A stretch of 64,000 nucleotides of DNA from Streptomyces sp. NBC_00433 (GTDB lineage Bacteria > Actinomycetota > Actinomycetes > Streptomycetales > Streptomycetaceae): contig CP107926.1 in assembly GCA_036015235.1 (NCBI GenBank), positions 4,483,501-4,547,500 on the forward strand. Reading direction: 5' to 3'. Shown here one piece after another: positions 33,221 through 41,357 of this stretch; position 1 is the stretch's first letter; each line of letters starts with the position of its first letter. The notes beneath the pieces are model-generated. The model was not told where the DNA came from. It made no database searches and saw nothing but the letters and a program-made list of their open reading frames with translations. A program made the translations under genes and the position numbers.

Positions 33221-34126
33221 ATGGCCGTGTTCGGACTGGGCCTTGCGGCCCTGGGACGGCCGGAGTACCTGACGGTCGGCCACGGTCAGTCCCTCGGCGC
33301 CGACCGCTCGGTCGACGGGCTGCGCGAGCGCTGCGAGGAGGTCTGCGACGCCGCCTGGGAAGGCGGGGTGCGGTGGTTCGACGCGGCCCGCTCCTACGGG
33401 CTGGCCGAGGACTTCCTCGCCGGTTGGCTGGACCGGCGCGGCATCGGGGCGGGGGAGGTGACGGTGTCCTCCAAGTGGGGCTACACCTACACCGCCGACT
33501 GGCGGCCGCACCCACCGGTGCAGGAGGTCAAGGACCACTCCGCCGCCGCCCTGGACCGCCAGTGGCCGCAGACCGAGGCACTGCTCGGGCCCTGGCTGCG
33601 GCTCTACGCCGTCCACTCCGCGACCCTGGAGTCCGGCATCCTCGACGACGCGGGGGTGCTGCGCGAGCTCGCCGGACTGCCCGTTCCCGTCGGGCTCAGC
33701 CTGAGCGGCCCGCGGCAGGCCGACACGCTGCGCAAGGCGCTGAAGGTCCGGGTCGACGGGCGGCCGGTCTTCTCGGCGGTGCAGGCCACCTGGAATCTGC
33801 TGGAGCCGTCGGCAGGCGCCGCGCTGGCGGAGGCCAAGGCCGCGGGCTGGACCGTCGTCGTCAAGGAGGCGCTGGCCAATGGCCGGCTGGCCGCGCCGGG
33901 TCCGGCGACCCGGCGTCTCGGGCCGCGGCCCGACGTGGCGGCGCTGGCCGCCGCCCTGTCCCAGCCGTGGGCCGACGTCGTCCTGTCGGGCGCCGTCACC
34001 GCCGGGCAGGTGCGGGCCAACCTCGCCGCGGTGACGGCCGAGCCGCCGGACCCCGACCGCTACGCGGCGCTCGCCGTCGACCCGCAGGCGTACTGGACCG
34101 GCCGGGCGGCTATGGAGTGGACGTGA
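33221..34126 (+). CDS. Aldo/keto reductase
   Basis: 301 residues of the AKR fold with the catalytic tetrad visible: Asp/Tyr in WFDAARSYG, Lys in VSSKWGYT and His in YAVHSAT. NADPH-dependent reduction of aldehydes or ketones is expected; the substrate is unknown. ATG 33221 has GGAAGGGG upstream. Its 3' end overlaps the decayed AsnC remnant by 17 bp. Confidence 0.9.
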   Translation: MAVFGLGLAALGRPEYLTVGHGQSLGADRSVDGLRERCEEVCDAAWEGGVRWFDAARSYGLAEDFLAGWLDRRGIGAGEVTVSSKWGYTYTADWRPHPPVQEVKDHSAAALDRQWPQTEALLGPWLRLYAVHSATLESGILDDAGVLRELAGLPVPVGLSLSGPRQADTLRKALKVRVDGRPVFSAVQATWNLLEPSAGAALAEAKAAGWTVVVKEALANGRLAAPGPATRRLGPRPDVAALAAALSQPWADVVLSGAVTAGQVRANLAAVTAEPPDPDRYAALAVDPQAYWTGRAAMEWT

Positions 34127-34319
34127 GGGGCGGCCGGGCGGGGTCGCGGTGCGGCAGCGTCCGGCGGTGGACGACGCCGGTGGTGGTGCTGCCGAAGCCG
34201 GCGAGTTCGCCGACCAGGGCCTCCAGGTGCTCCATGGAGGTCGCGGCGACCTTCAAGGCGTAGCAGTCGTCGCCGGTGGTGCGCAGGCACTCCAGGATCT
34301 CGCGGCGCTCTTCGAGCAG
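34110..34319 (-). pseudogene. Remnant of a Lrp/AsnC-family regulator (C-terminal part)
   Basis: About 69 residues match the ligand-binding (RAM) domain of Lrp/AsnC regulators: ILECLRTTGDDCYALKV and MEHLEALVGELAGFGSTTT. The whole N-terminal helix-turn-helix half is missing; upstream sequence in the frame (34320-34360) shows no similarity. There is no start or ribosome site, so this is a decayed gene fragment. Confidence 0.8.
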
Positions 34320-34360
34320 GCGGTGCGGCGGCCCGCGAACTCGACGGCGACACGGCCCTG

Positions 34361-35197
34361 CTACACGCCGGAGGGGCTGACCCGCTGCCGGGCGGCGTGC
34401 GGGGCGGCCCTGGCGGGCGGGGGGCCGCAGACCGCGGTGTGGGCCAGGGCCGCGAGCGAGCGGCGGTCGTGGCCCGCGGGGTGCAGGGCGGGGTGTGCGG
34501 TGACCTCGACGGCGAGGCCGCGGGCGGCGGCGACCCGGCGCAGGGAGCCGGCGAAGGTGCCCTCGCCGACGAAGGCGGGCAGCGTGGTGGGCACGCCGTG
34601 GCTGGTGTAGGTGAGGGTGACCGGCCGCACGGGGGCGCCCGCGTCCAGCGCCGCCTGGAAGGTGGCACGGCGGAAGGGCCCGCCGGGCACCGAGCACCAG
34701 GTGGTGCCCTCGGGGAAGACGACGACCGACTCGCCCGAGCGCAGCAGTGCGGCCAGCTCCCGTACGGTGTCGGGCAGGCCGCGCAGGCCGTCGCGGTCGA
34801 TGAAGCGGGTGCCCGCCCGGCGGACGAGCGTGCCGACCACCGGCCACCGGCCCACCTCGCGCTTGGCCAGCAGCCTGGCCGGCTGCACGGCGAGCAGGGC
34901 GAGGGCGTCGAGCCACGAGATGTGGTTGGCGACGACGAGGGTGCCGGTCGCGGCGCCCGGCACCGCGAGGCCGGCCGTCCCGCCGGTCAGCCCGACGCCG
35001 AGGTCGGCCAGCAGCCGGCGGGCCCGGCGGCGTACCTCTTCCGCGGACTCCAGCCGCCTGCCCGCGGCCACGGCCGCCGCCACCGTCGTGCCGAAGGCGG
35101 CGTAGCGGCGCAGCTCCTCGGCCCGGCCCGCGCCCTCCCCGGCGGTGACGCAGGCCGCCGAGCAGGGGGAGACGGCGGCCCAGGGGCTGCCCGTCAC
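34361..35197 (-). CDS. olsA: PlsC-type acyltransferase, OlsA (lyso-ornithine lipid acyltransferase)
   Basis: 278 residues with the glycerolipid acyltransferase motifs HxxxxD (VVANHISWLD) and FPEGTT. Start GTG 35197 overlaps the stop of the OlsB-like gene (GTGA). PlsC homologues paired with an OlsB act as OlsA, adding the second, ester-linked acyl chain to lyso-ornithine lipid at the inner face of the membrane. On its own it could be a phosphatidic-acid acyltransferase, but the operon argues for OlsA. Confidence 0.85.
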   Translation of the reverse strand: MTGSPWAAVSPCSAACVTAGEGAGRAEELRRYAAFGTTVAAAVAAGRRLESAEEVRRRARRLLADLGVGLTGGTAGLAVPGAATGTLVVANHISWLDALALLAVQPARLLAKREVGRWPVVGTLVRRAGTRFIDRDGLRGLPDTVRELAALLRSGESVVVFPEGTTWCSVPGGPFRRATFQAALDAGAPVRPVTLTYTSHGVPTTLPAFVGEGTFAGSLRRVAAARGLAVEVTAHPALHPAGHDRRSLAALAHTAVCGPPPARAAPHAARQRVSPSGV

Positions 35198-35934
35198 CGG
35201 TCCTCGCCCAGGTAGTAGCGCCGGTAGCGCTCGTTCATCCGCTCCAGGTCGAGCAGCACGAAGAAGTCGGCGTCGCCGAAGTCCCGGTCGTACGCGGGCG
35301 CCCCGCACATCCAGGCGCCGACCCGCAGGTAGCCGCGCAGCAGCGGGGGCAGCAGGTTGGGACTGGGCGTGGCGGGCGCGGCGGCCTGTCCGGGGTTCCA
35401 GGGGTCGCGGGGCCGGACCCGGAATTCCGGCGGGCAGGCGTATTTCGTGCTGCCCAGCGCGGCCGCGTTGGCGGCGGCCAGGCCGCCGTCGTCCAGCGGG
35501 ACGGAGGCGCAGCCGGCGAGGTAGCGGTGGCCGGAGAGCAGGACGTAGCGGGCCAGGCCCGACCACATCAGGTTGATGACGGTGCCGTCCCGGTGGTCGG
35601 GGTGGACGCACGCCCGGCCGGTCTCGACCAGCGAGTCCCGCAGTCCGTCGAGCGGCGCGAGGTCGAACTCGCCGTCGGAGTACAGCCGCGCGGAGCGCCC
35701 GGGTGGCAGCAGCCGGTAGGTGCCCACGACCTCGCCGGTGGTGCGCTCGCTGACGATCAGGTGGTCGACGTGCGCGTCGAAGTCGTCGATGTCGTGCCCG
35801 GCGAGCGGGGTGTGCAGGACGGCGCCCTTCTCCTCGGCGAAGACCTGGTAGCGCAGACGCTGGGCGGCCCGGATCTCCTCCTGCGTGGCGGCGATGGAGG
35901 TGACGTACGAGCGAACAGAAAGTGGCGTGGTCAT
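35194..35934 (-). CDS. olsB: OlsB, ornithine N-alpha-acyltransferase
   Basis: 246 residues of the GNAT-like OlsB family: AAQRLRYQVFAEEKGA, the hallmark ETGRACVHPDHRDG, INLMWSGLARY and YLRVGAWMCGAPAYDRDFGDADFF near the C-terminus. It transfers a 3-hydroxyacyl group from ACP to the alpha-amino group of ornithine, the first step of phosphorus-free ornithine lipids, often induced by phosphate limitation. ATG 35934. The next 399 bp upstream hold its promoter. Confidence 0.9.
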   Translation of the reverse strand: MTTPLSVRSYVTSIAATQEEIRAAQRLRYQVFAEEKGAVLHTPLAGHDIDDFDAHVDHLIVSERTTGEVVGTYRLLPPGRSARLYSDGEFDLAPLDGLRDSLVETGRACVHPDHRDGTVINLMWSGLARYVLLSGHRYLAGCASVPLDDGGLAAANAAALGSTKYACPPEFRVRPRDPWNPGQAAAPATPSPNLLPPLLRGYLRVGAWMCGAPAYDRDFGDADFFVLLDLERMNERYRRYYLGEDR

Positions 35935-36333
35935 GACAGATCACAACTCCCGAGTGCCGGATCCGAGGGTGGCCGGAATGCGCATGTGGAACCCGCGGCC
36001 CATTGATGCCCGCACCCGGTGCCCGCCCGCCCCCCACCCGCCGTCCGCCCGGTGACCGTGCGATGAATCTCCAAGGTCGCCGCCTCGGGAGCCGCCCCGC
36101 GGGCGCCTCGGCACGAGGCAAACGGAATCCCTCCGTCACCCCGGACCCGCCGGAACCACAAGGGCCGCAGGCCCCCCGCGCGCCACGACGTGGCCGCCCG
36201 TACGCCGGGATTCGGCAGCCGGCGGAGACCGCCCGGGTGGCGGCGGACCGGACGCCGGGGCGGCCGGGCGTACAGTCGAAGCCGCGTGCCGCCCGCGCCC
36301 CGTCCGCGCCGCCCGCGGCGTACGTCGGGCGTA
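35935..36333. other. Intergenic region without a supported gene
   Basis: 399 bp between olsB and sigJ. Frames of up to 138 codons are open on both strands but show Pro/Arg-rich composition, no ribosome site and no family similarity. It contains the olsB promoter; no pho box was recognised. Confidence 0.5.
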
Positions 36334-37296
36334 TCAGCCGGCGGACTCCTCGCCGGTCTGGTGCCGTCCGCTCCAGGCGCGGAGCTTGTCGGGGTTGCGG
36401 ACCACCCAGATGTTGCTGATCCGGTCGCCCAGCAGGTGGAAGGCGAAGACGGTGACGGTGACGCCGTCCTGCTGGGCGACCACGCCGAGCCGGCCGTTGA
36501 CCGTGCGCTCCAGGAAGGTCATGCCGCTGCGGGCCGCACGCTCGGCGATGCCGGCCCAGGCGTGGGCGATCTGCTCGGCGCCCTCGATCGGGTGCACGAA
36601 GGTGGTGGCGAGGCCGCCGCCGTCGGCGATCGCCACCGCCGCGGGGTCGAGCAGGGCGATGAGCGCGTCGATGTCCTTGGCCTCCCAGGCCTGCCTGAAG
36701 TCCCTGACCACACCGGCCTGCCGGGCCGTCGGCGGCGCGGGGGCGTGCCCGGTGTCGACGCGGCGGCGGGCCGAGGCGGCCAGCTGGCGGCAGGCCGCCG
36801 GGGTGCGGCCGACGATCTCGGCCACCTCGGCGAAGGGATAGCTGAAGACGTCGTGCAGGACGAAGGCGACCCGCTCGGCCGGAGTCATCGACTCCAGGAC
36901 GACGAGGAAGGCGAGGGTGACCGACTCGTCGAGCGTCACCCGGTCGGCGGGGTCCATGCCGGGGCCGCCGGGCCGGCCGGTCGTCCACTCCGCCGCGTCG
37001 GGCAGCGGCTCGGGGATCCACTCGCCGACGTAGGTCTCCCGGCGGGCCCGCGCCGAGTTGAGCTGGTTGAGGCAGATACGGCCGGCGACGGTCGTCAGCC
37101 AGGCACCGGGGGACGCGATGGCCTCCTGCCGCTGCCGGGACATGGCGTACCAGCGGGCGTACGTCTCCTGGACGGCGTCCTCCGCCTCGGCCAGCGAGCC
37201 GAGCAGCCGGTAGGCGAGGTTGGTCAGGTGCCGCCGCTCGCCGGCGACCGCGCTCACGAGCGGATCGGCCGCGCCGGGTCCTGGCTGGGTGGTCAT
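36334..37296 (-). CDS. sigJ: SigJ-type ECF41 RNA polymerase sigma factor
   Basis: 320 residues: sigma region 2 (NLAYRLLGSLAEAEDAVQET), region 4 (MTPAERVAFVLHDVFSYPF, AEIVGRTPAACRQLA) and a SnoaL-like C-terminal domain with the ECF41 hallmark DGGG (AIADGGGLATTF). In ECF41 factors this fused domain replaces an anti-sigma factor and tunes activity. ATG 37296. It is divergent from the LUD gene across a 35-bp inverted repeat that contains mirrored ECF41-like promoters, so it probably activates itself. ECF41 target genes are usually carboxymuconolactone decarboxylases, oxidoreductases or epimerases; one such gene lies at 45.7 kb. Confidence 0.92.
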   Translation of the reverse strand: MTTQPGPGAADPLVSAVAGERRHLTNLAYRLLGSLAEAEDAVQETYARWYAMSRQRQEAIASPGAWLTTVAGRICLNQLNSARARRETYVGEWIPEPLPDAAEWTTGRPGGPGMDPADRVTLDESVTLAFLVVLESMTPAERVAFVLHDVFSYPFAEVAEIVGRTPAACRQLAASARRRVDTGHAPAPPTARQAGVVRDFRQAWEAKDIDALIALLDPAAVAIADGGGLATTFVHPIEGAEQIAHAWAGIAERAARSGMTFLERTVNGRLGVVAQQDGVTVTVFAFHLLGDRISNIWVVRNPDKLRAWSGRHQTGEESAG

Positions 37297-37330
37297 GGTG
37301 GGCGCTGCTCCCTCGGTCGCGTCGGGCCTC

Positions 37331-37411
37331 ACCTGTTCGACAAGACGGCCCGCCGGAATGTGAGGTCGGCGGCCCGCCTCACATTCCGGCGGGCTGCCTT
37401 GTCGAACAGGT
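37331..37411. promoter_or_regulatory. 81-bp inverted repeat with mirrored ECF41-like promoters
   Basis: 35-bp arms (37331-37365 and 37377-37411) differ at only two positions, around an 11-bp centre. Each arm reads outward as CTCACA-N16-TGTC, close to the ECF41 promoter pattern TGTCACA-N16-CGTC. The plus-strand promoter (37378-37403) is 61 bp before the LUD gene; the minus-strand one (37364-37339) is 42 bp before sigJ. Confidence 0.65.
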
Positions 37412-37464
37412 CGCGGGCGATCCGCCCCGACGACGGCACCGACGACGACAACCCAGGAGACACC

Positions 37465-38094
37465 ATGGCCACCTCGACGCCGGCCACCCCGTTCACGGAC
37501 CCGGCGCCCGCCGACCGTCTGGAGCGGGCGGCCGCCGCGCTGGCCGCACGCGGCTTCACCGCCGAGATCCTCGACGGCACCGCCGCCGCGCGCGCCCGGG
37601 TCAAGGACCTGATCCCCGAGGGCGCCCGGGTCTTCACCGCGTCCAGCGAGACCCTGCGCCTGTCGGGCATCGACGAGGACATCAACACCGGCGGGCGGTA
37701 CGAGGCCCTCAAGCCGCGGGTCCTGGCCATGGACCGCGCCACGGAAGGCGACGACATCCGCCTGCTGCTCGCCACGCCCGACGTCATCGTGGGCAGCGTC
37801 GCCGCGCTCACCGAGACCGGCTCCCTGGTGATCGCCTCGGGCAGCGGGAGCCAGCTGCCCGCCTACGCCGGCGGCGCCGCCCGCGCGATCTGGGTCGTCG
37901 GGGCGCAGAAGGTGGTGCCCGACCTGGCCACGGCGCTGCGCCGCGTCGAGGAGCACTCCCTCCCGCTGGAGAGCGCCCGCACCCAGGCGGCCTACGGCTG
38001 GCCGAGCAGCGTCAACCGGCTGCTGGTACTCAACGCGGAGCACCTGCCCGAGCGCGGCACCGTCCTGCTGCTCCGCGAGGCCGTCGGATTCTGA
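37465..38094 (+). CDS. LUD-domain (LutC/YkgG) protein
   Basis: 209 residues of the LutC/YkgG family (PF02589): VFTASSETLRLSGIDEDI, LATPDVIVGSVAALTETGSLVIASGSGSQLP and VVGAQKVVPDLATALRRVE. LutC works with LutA and LutB in lactate oxidation, but lone LUD proteins such as this have no settled role. CCCAGGAG stands upstream of ATG 37465. The promoter appears to be ECF41-dependent and shared in mirror form with sigJ, which suggests a stress or redox role. Confidence 0.88.
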   Translation: MATSTPATPFTDPAPADRLERAAAALAARGFTAEILDGTAAARARVKDLIPEGARVFTASSETLRLSGIDEDINTGGRYEALKPRVLAMDRATEGDDIRLLLATPDVIVGSVAALTETGSLVIASGSGSQLPAYAGGAARAIWVVGAQKVVPDLATALRRVEEHSLPLESARTQAAYGWPSSVNRLLVLNAEHLPERGTVLLLREAVGF

Positions 38095-38110
38095 GAGCGC
38101 GGGCGGCTGG

Positions 38111-38122
38111 ACGAACATTCGT
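38111..38122. promoter_or_regulatory. TetR operator, site 1
   Basis: ACGAACATTCGT followed by TTT, 14 bp before the tetR start. It is the same element as at 40138-40149 except for one central base, indicating autoregulation. Confidence 0.75.
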
Positions 38123-38136
38123 TTTACGATGCCCGC

Positions 38137-38751
38137 ATGCCCAAGGTCAGTGCGGAGCACCGCGAAGCCCGACGCCGGCAGATCCTGGACGCCGCCTGGG
38201 TCTGCTTCGAGCGCAACGGCTTCCACAAGACGTCCATGCCCGACGTCTTCGCCGAGGCCGGGCTGTCGGCCGGGGCGGTCTACCGCTACTTCCCCGGGAA
38301 GGAAGCGCTCATCACGGCGATCGCCGAGGTGTCGACGCGGCAGCTCGTCGACATCCTCGACGCGCACCTGGCGAAGTCGGAGCCGGCGCCGCCCGAGGAG
38401 CTGCTGCCGGCGATCGTGGAGGACCTCACGGCGCTGGGCGCCGGCACCGCACCCGCGCCCATGGCCTTGCAGGTGTGGTCGGAGATGATGCGCGACCGCC
38501 AGCTCGCCGGAGCCGTCGCCGACATGCTGGGCGCCGTCCAGGAGCGGCTGACCGAGCTGTGCCGGCGCTACCAGGCGGCGGGCGTCCTCGACCCGGGCCT
38601 CGATCCGGGGGACACGGCCCGCGTCCTGATCGCGCTGATCCAGGGGTGGATCATCCAGTGGAACACCATGGGCCTCGCGGCCCACCAGCAGATCAGAGCC
38701 GGCGTCCGCGCCCTTCTGACCCGGCGCCGCCCACCCACCGAAACCGGCTGA
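38137..38751 (+). CDS. TetR-family transcriptional regulator
   Basis: 204 residues: N-terminal helix-turn-helix typical of TetR (RRQILDAAWVCFERNGF, FAEAGLSAGAVYRYFPGKEAL) and a divergent ligand-binding C-terminal domain with a TetR_C-like WSEMMRDRQL region. It is expected to repress itself and the membrane protein gene on the opposite strand at 38.9-40.1 kb, both of which carry the same ACGAAC-type operator. Release by a toxic hydrophobic ligand would induce export. Confidence 0.92.
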   Translation: MPKVSAEHREARRRQILDAAWVCFERNGFHKTSMPDVFAEAGLSAGAVYRYFPGKEALITAIAEVSTRQLVDILDAHLAKSEPAPPEELLPAIVEDLTALGAGTAPAPMALQVWSEMMRDRQLAGAVADMLGAVQERLTELCRRYQAAGVLDPGLDPGDTARVLIALIQGWIIQWNTMGLAAHQQIRAGVRALLTRRRPPTETG

Positions 38752-39010
38752 GCCCCTCGCCGCGGCCCTTCCCCGCCTCTTGACCGAGCAACCCGGCCCC
38801 ACCGATCAGGGCCGGCGCCCACGCTCCTCCGACCCAGGAGCAGGCACCCGGCGACGGCGGCTGAGCGCCTCGTCCCGACCCCACAACACCAGGCTCAGCC
38901 CCTCGGCCCGGTCGATCAGGGCCGGCGCCCACGCTCCTCCGACCCAGGAGCAGGCATCTCCCGCACGAGGCTGAGCCGCTCGCCGCGGCCCTCCGCCGCC
39001 TCCTGGCCGA
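38748..39010. repeat. Degenerate ~110-bp tandem repeat between tetR and the efflux gene
   Basis: Three diverged copies start with CTGAGCSCCTCG-like sequence at 38748, 38861 and 38971. A 44-bp block is identical at 38803-38846 and 38913-38956. The repeat supplies the 3' end and stop of the minus-strand membrane protein gene, so its C-terminal tail (EMPAPGSEERGRRP) comes from the repeat. Confidence 0.85.
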
Positions 39011-40100
39011 GGGCGGCCACCCGGCCCTCCGCCAGGAGGTTGTCGCCGGTGTCGGCGGGGGTCGGGCGGCCGGAGGCGACGGCGGCCAGGCCGAGGACGC
39101 TCCACAGGGCGAGGACGGTGAGCGGCCCCGCCGAGCCGCTGCCGCCGAAGTAGGCGGTGCCGCGTACCAGGGCGGCGCCCGCCCCCGGCGGCAGCAGGCG
39201 GCCGATGTCGCCCACCGCCGTGGGCAGCAGCTCCGGCGCGGAGGTGGCCCCGGAGAACGGGTTGCCCATGAAGACCATCAGCACGGCGCCCATGCCGAGC
39301 CCCGCGCGGCCGACGAGGGTGACCAGGCCCGCGGTCGGGGCGGCGATGGCGAGCATGGTGAGCGCCAGGGCCCCCCAGGTCGCCGCGTGCTCGTGCGGGA
39401 GCGCGCCGAGGAAGCCCTGCGCGACCAGGTAGACGGCGAAGGCGGCCGCGGCGCATCCGGTGAGCAGGCCCACCAGCCGGGGCCAGCCGGGCATCACGGT
39501 GCCCGACATCGTGACGACCAGGGCGATGAGGATGCTGCAGATGGTGAGCGGCAGCAGCGCGGAACTGAAGACCACGCCCCGCGCGTCGCCCGCGGACAGC
39601 GGCACCACGTCCACCGTCCGCAGGTGGGCCGGGGCGGCCGCCGCGGTCCCGGAAGCGGCCCCGGAAGCGGTCCCGGACACCGACCCGGACGCGGTCGGCG
39701 TACGGCCCTGCGGCGGTGCCGCGTGCGCGGCGAGCCGGCTTCCGGACGCGTCCAGCAGTTGCGCCACGCTCGGCCCGGCGGCGGTGGCCTCCAGCACGGT
39801 GACGCCGCCCGGCGCGACGACGAAGGCGCCGTAGACGTCGCGGTGCTCGATCGCGGACCGTGCGGCCGCCTGGTCGGGGTAGCGGTGGACGTCGAAGGCG
39901 CCCGGCGCGGCGCGGTCCAGCGCGTCGACCGCGCCACGGGCGGCCGCACCGGTGCTCACCACGCCCACCGGCAGGTCGCGCGGGGCGATACGTGCCGCCG
40001 GCCACGCGTAGGCGAGCACGGCGAGCGAGATCACCAGCGGCAGCGCCACGGTGGTGACCACTATCTGACGCCATGACAGGACGCCCAGCGGATTCTTCAC
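38916..40100 (-). CDS. ABC-2-type/YhgE-like membrane protein, likely efflux
   Basis: 394 residues from GTG 40100. One N-terminal helix (VVTTVALPLVISLAVLAYAW) precedes an extracytoplasmic domain of about 150 residues, then about five C-terminal helices (ALLPLTICSILIALVVTM, LVGLLTGCAAAAFAVYLV, LALTMLAIAAPTAGLVTLVG, PLTVLALWSVLGLAAVA). This layout matches the YhgE/Pip and DUF3533-like ABC-2 permease group. No ATPase is nearby. Its promoter carries a perfect TetR operator. The substrate is unknown. Confidence 0.8.
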   Translation of the reverse strand: MKNPLGVLSWRQIVVTTVALPLVISLAVLAYAWPAARIAPRDLPVGVVSTGAAARGAVDALDRAAPGAFDVHRYPDQAAARSAIEHRDVYGAFVVAPGGVTVLEATAAGPSVAQLLDASGSRLAAHAAPPQGRTPTASGSVSGTASGAASGTAAAAPAHLRTVDVVPLSAGDARGVVFSSALLPLTICSILIALVVTMSGTVMPGWPRLVGLLTGCAAAAFAVYLVAQGFLGALPHEHAATWGALALTMLAIAAPTAGLVTLVGRAGLGMGAVLMVFMGNPFSGATSAPELLPTAVGDIGRLLPPGAGAALVRGTAYFGGSGSAGPLTVLALWSVLGLAAVASGRPTPADTGDNLLAEGRVAALGQEAAEGRGERLSLVREMPAPGSEERGRRP

Positions 40101-40137
40101 GCATCCGAGCGTAAGTTCGCCGCGAACGACAGTCAAG

Positions 40138-40149
40138 ACGAACGTTCGT
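40138..40149. promoter_or_regulatory. TetR operator, site 2
   Basis: Perfect palindrome ACGAACGTTCGT, 37 bp upstream of the minus-strand membrane protein gene, with TTTTCTTATA beside it. It shares GACGAAC(A/G)TTCGTTTT with the site before tetR. Confidence 0.8.
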
Positions 40150-40244
40150 TTTCTTATATCCGACCCCTCGCGACCCCTCCGCCCGACCCACATGCGACCG
40201 CGTCTATACGGAGCCCGGCGGGCAGTCCGTCCTACGGTAGTTTG

Positions 40245-41219
40245 ATGGGATATGTGACCTGGTGGGCCGTCGTCTCGTCCGGATGTGCTCCGGTCCTGCT
40301 GATCAGCGGCTCGACGACCGCGGCGGTGCTCGAAGGGCCCGGCTACAACCCCGTCCGCCAGACGATCAGCGTCCTGGCGGCCGGCGGGCCGTCCCCGTAC
40401 TGGGTGCTCACCGTGATGCTGATCGCGCTGGGCGTCTGCCACCTGGCGACCGCCTGCGGGCTGCGCGCGGCCCGGCTCGCCGGACGGCTGGCGCTCGGCG
40501 CGGGCGGGGTGTCGGCCATGGTGCTGGCGATCTTCCCGGCGCCGAAGACGGGGGGCTCCTTCTCGCACGGCTCGGTGGTCGCGGTCGGCTTCTCGCTGCT
40601 GGCGCTGTGGCCGGTGCTGGCCGCGTGGCCGGTGCTGACCCGCAAGCGGGGTCCGCTCGCGCCAGAACGCCGGGTCGCGGCCGGTCCGCGGTTCGCGGCC
40701 GGCTCCCGGCCCGCGACCGATCCCCAGGTCGCGACGGACGCGCCGCTCGCGACCGATCCCCCCCTCGCGTCCGGCCCGCAGATCCCCCCCGGCTCCCAGC
40801 GGGCGGCCGCCCCCCGGGGTGCCTCGGGCCCGGGGGCCGCCGCCGACCCGGAAACGGCGACCGACCCCGAGACCGCGACCGACCCCGAGACTGCGACCGG
40901 CCCCGGGACCGCGAAGGACCCGGAGCCCGCGACGGGCCCCCGGGGCGCCGCCGCGGCCGGCGCCGCCTCGAACCCCGACTCCGCGACCGGCTCCCCTGGC
41001 GCGACCGCGCCACCCGCCCTCCCGCCCTGGGGGCTGCGGCGCATGCCGTCGCTCGCGGCGACCACGCTGATGGTGATGGGAGCCGCCTGGTTCCTGGTGG
41101 AGATCCAGGTGAACGGCGCCGCCGGCGTGGCCGAGCGCGTGCTGACGATCGTGCAGTCGCTGTGGCCCGTGGTGGTCGTCCTGTCCTGCCTGCACCACGC
41201 GCGCCGCCAGCCGGCGTGA
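40245..41219 (+). CDS. DUF998-like membrane protein with a repetitive insertion
   Basis: 324 residues from ATG 40245. The DUF998 pattern is seen: YNPVRQTISVLAAGG after a first helix, then VLTVMLIALGVCHLATACGL, GGVSAMVLAIFPAP, FSHGSVVAVGFSLLALWPVL and a last helix near the end. Between the fourth and fifth helices sits about 130 residues of Ala/Pro/Asp/Thr low complexity (DPETATDPETATDPETATGP) encoded by 18-bp tandem repeats, absent from typical members. Integral membrane protein of unknown function; the insertion is likely a disordered cytoplasmic or outer loop. Confidence 0.82.
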   Translation: MGYVTWWAVVSSGCAPVLLISGSTTAAVLEGPGYNPVRQTISVLAAGGPSPYWVLTVMLIALGVCHLATACGLRAARLAGRLALGAGGVSAMVLAIFPAPKTGGSFSHGSVVAVGFSLLALWPVLAAWPVLTRKRGPLAPERRVAAGPRFAAGSRPATDPQVATDAPLATDPPLASGPQIPPGSQRAAAPRGASGPGAAADPETATDPETATDPETATGPGTAKDPEPATGPRGAAAAGAASNPDSATGSPGATAPPALPPWGLRRMPSLAATTLMVMGAAWFLVEIQVNGAAGVAERVLTIVQSLWPVVVVLSCLHHARRQPA

Positions 41220-41270
41220 CGCCCGCGCACCGGGCCCCCCGTACCGGCGCCGGAGCACCCGGCGCCGCGC

Positions 41271-41308
41271 CCGCACCGCACCGCACCGCACCGCACCGCA
41301 CCGCACCG
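41271..41308. repeat. CCGCA pentanucleotide microsatellite
   Basis: Seven full CCGCA units plus CCG, in the gap before the VOC gene. Copy number could vary by slippage; it lies 50 bp upstream of the start codon. Confidence 0.9.
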
Positions 41309-41357
41309 GTCAGGTTTGGAGAAGCGCGGGCCCCGCCCCCGCGCTTAGCGTCGTTCC

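Noticed and set aside
34320..34360. N-terminal half of the AsnC regulator in another frame
   Set aside because: No helix-turn-helix similarity in any frame; the segment ends at the acyltransferase stop.
36003..36419. 138-codon plus-strand frame between olsB and sigJ
   Set aside because: It runs into the sigJ gene on the other strand, is Pro/Arg-rich and has no ribosome site.
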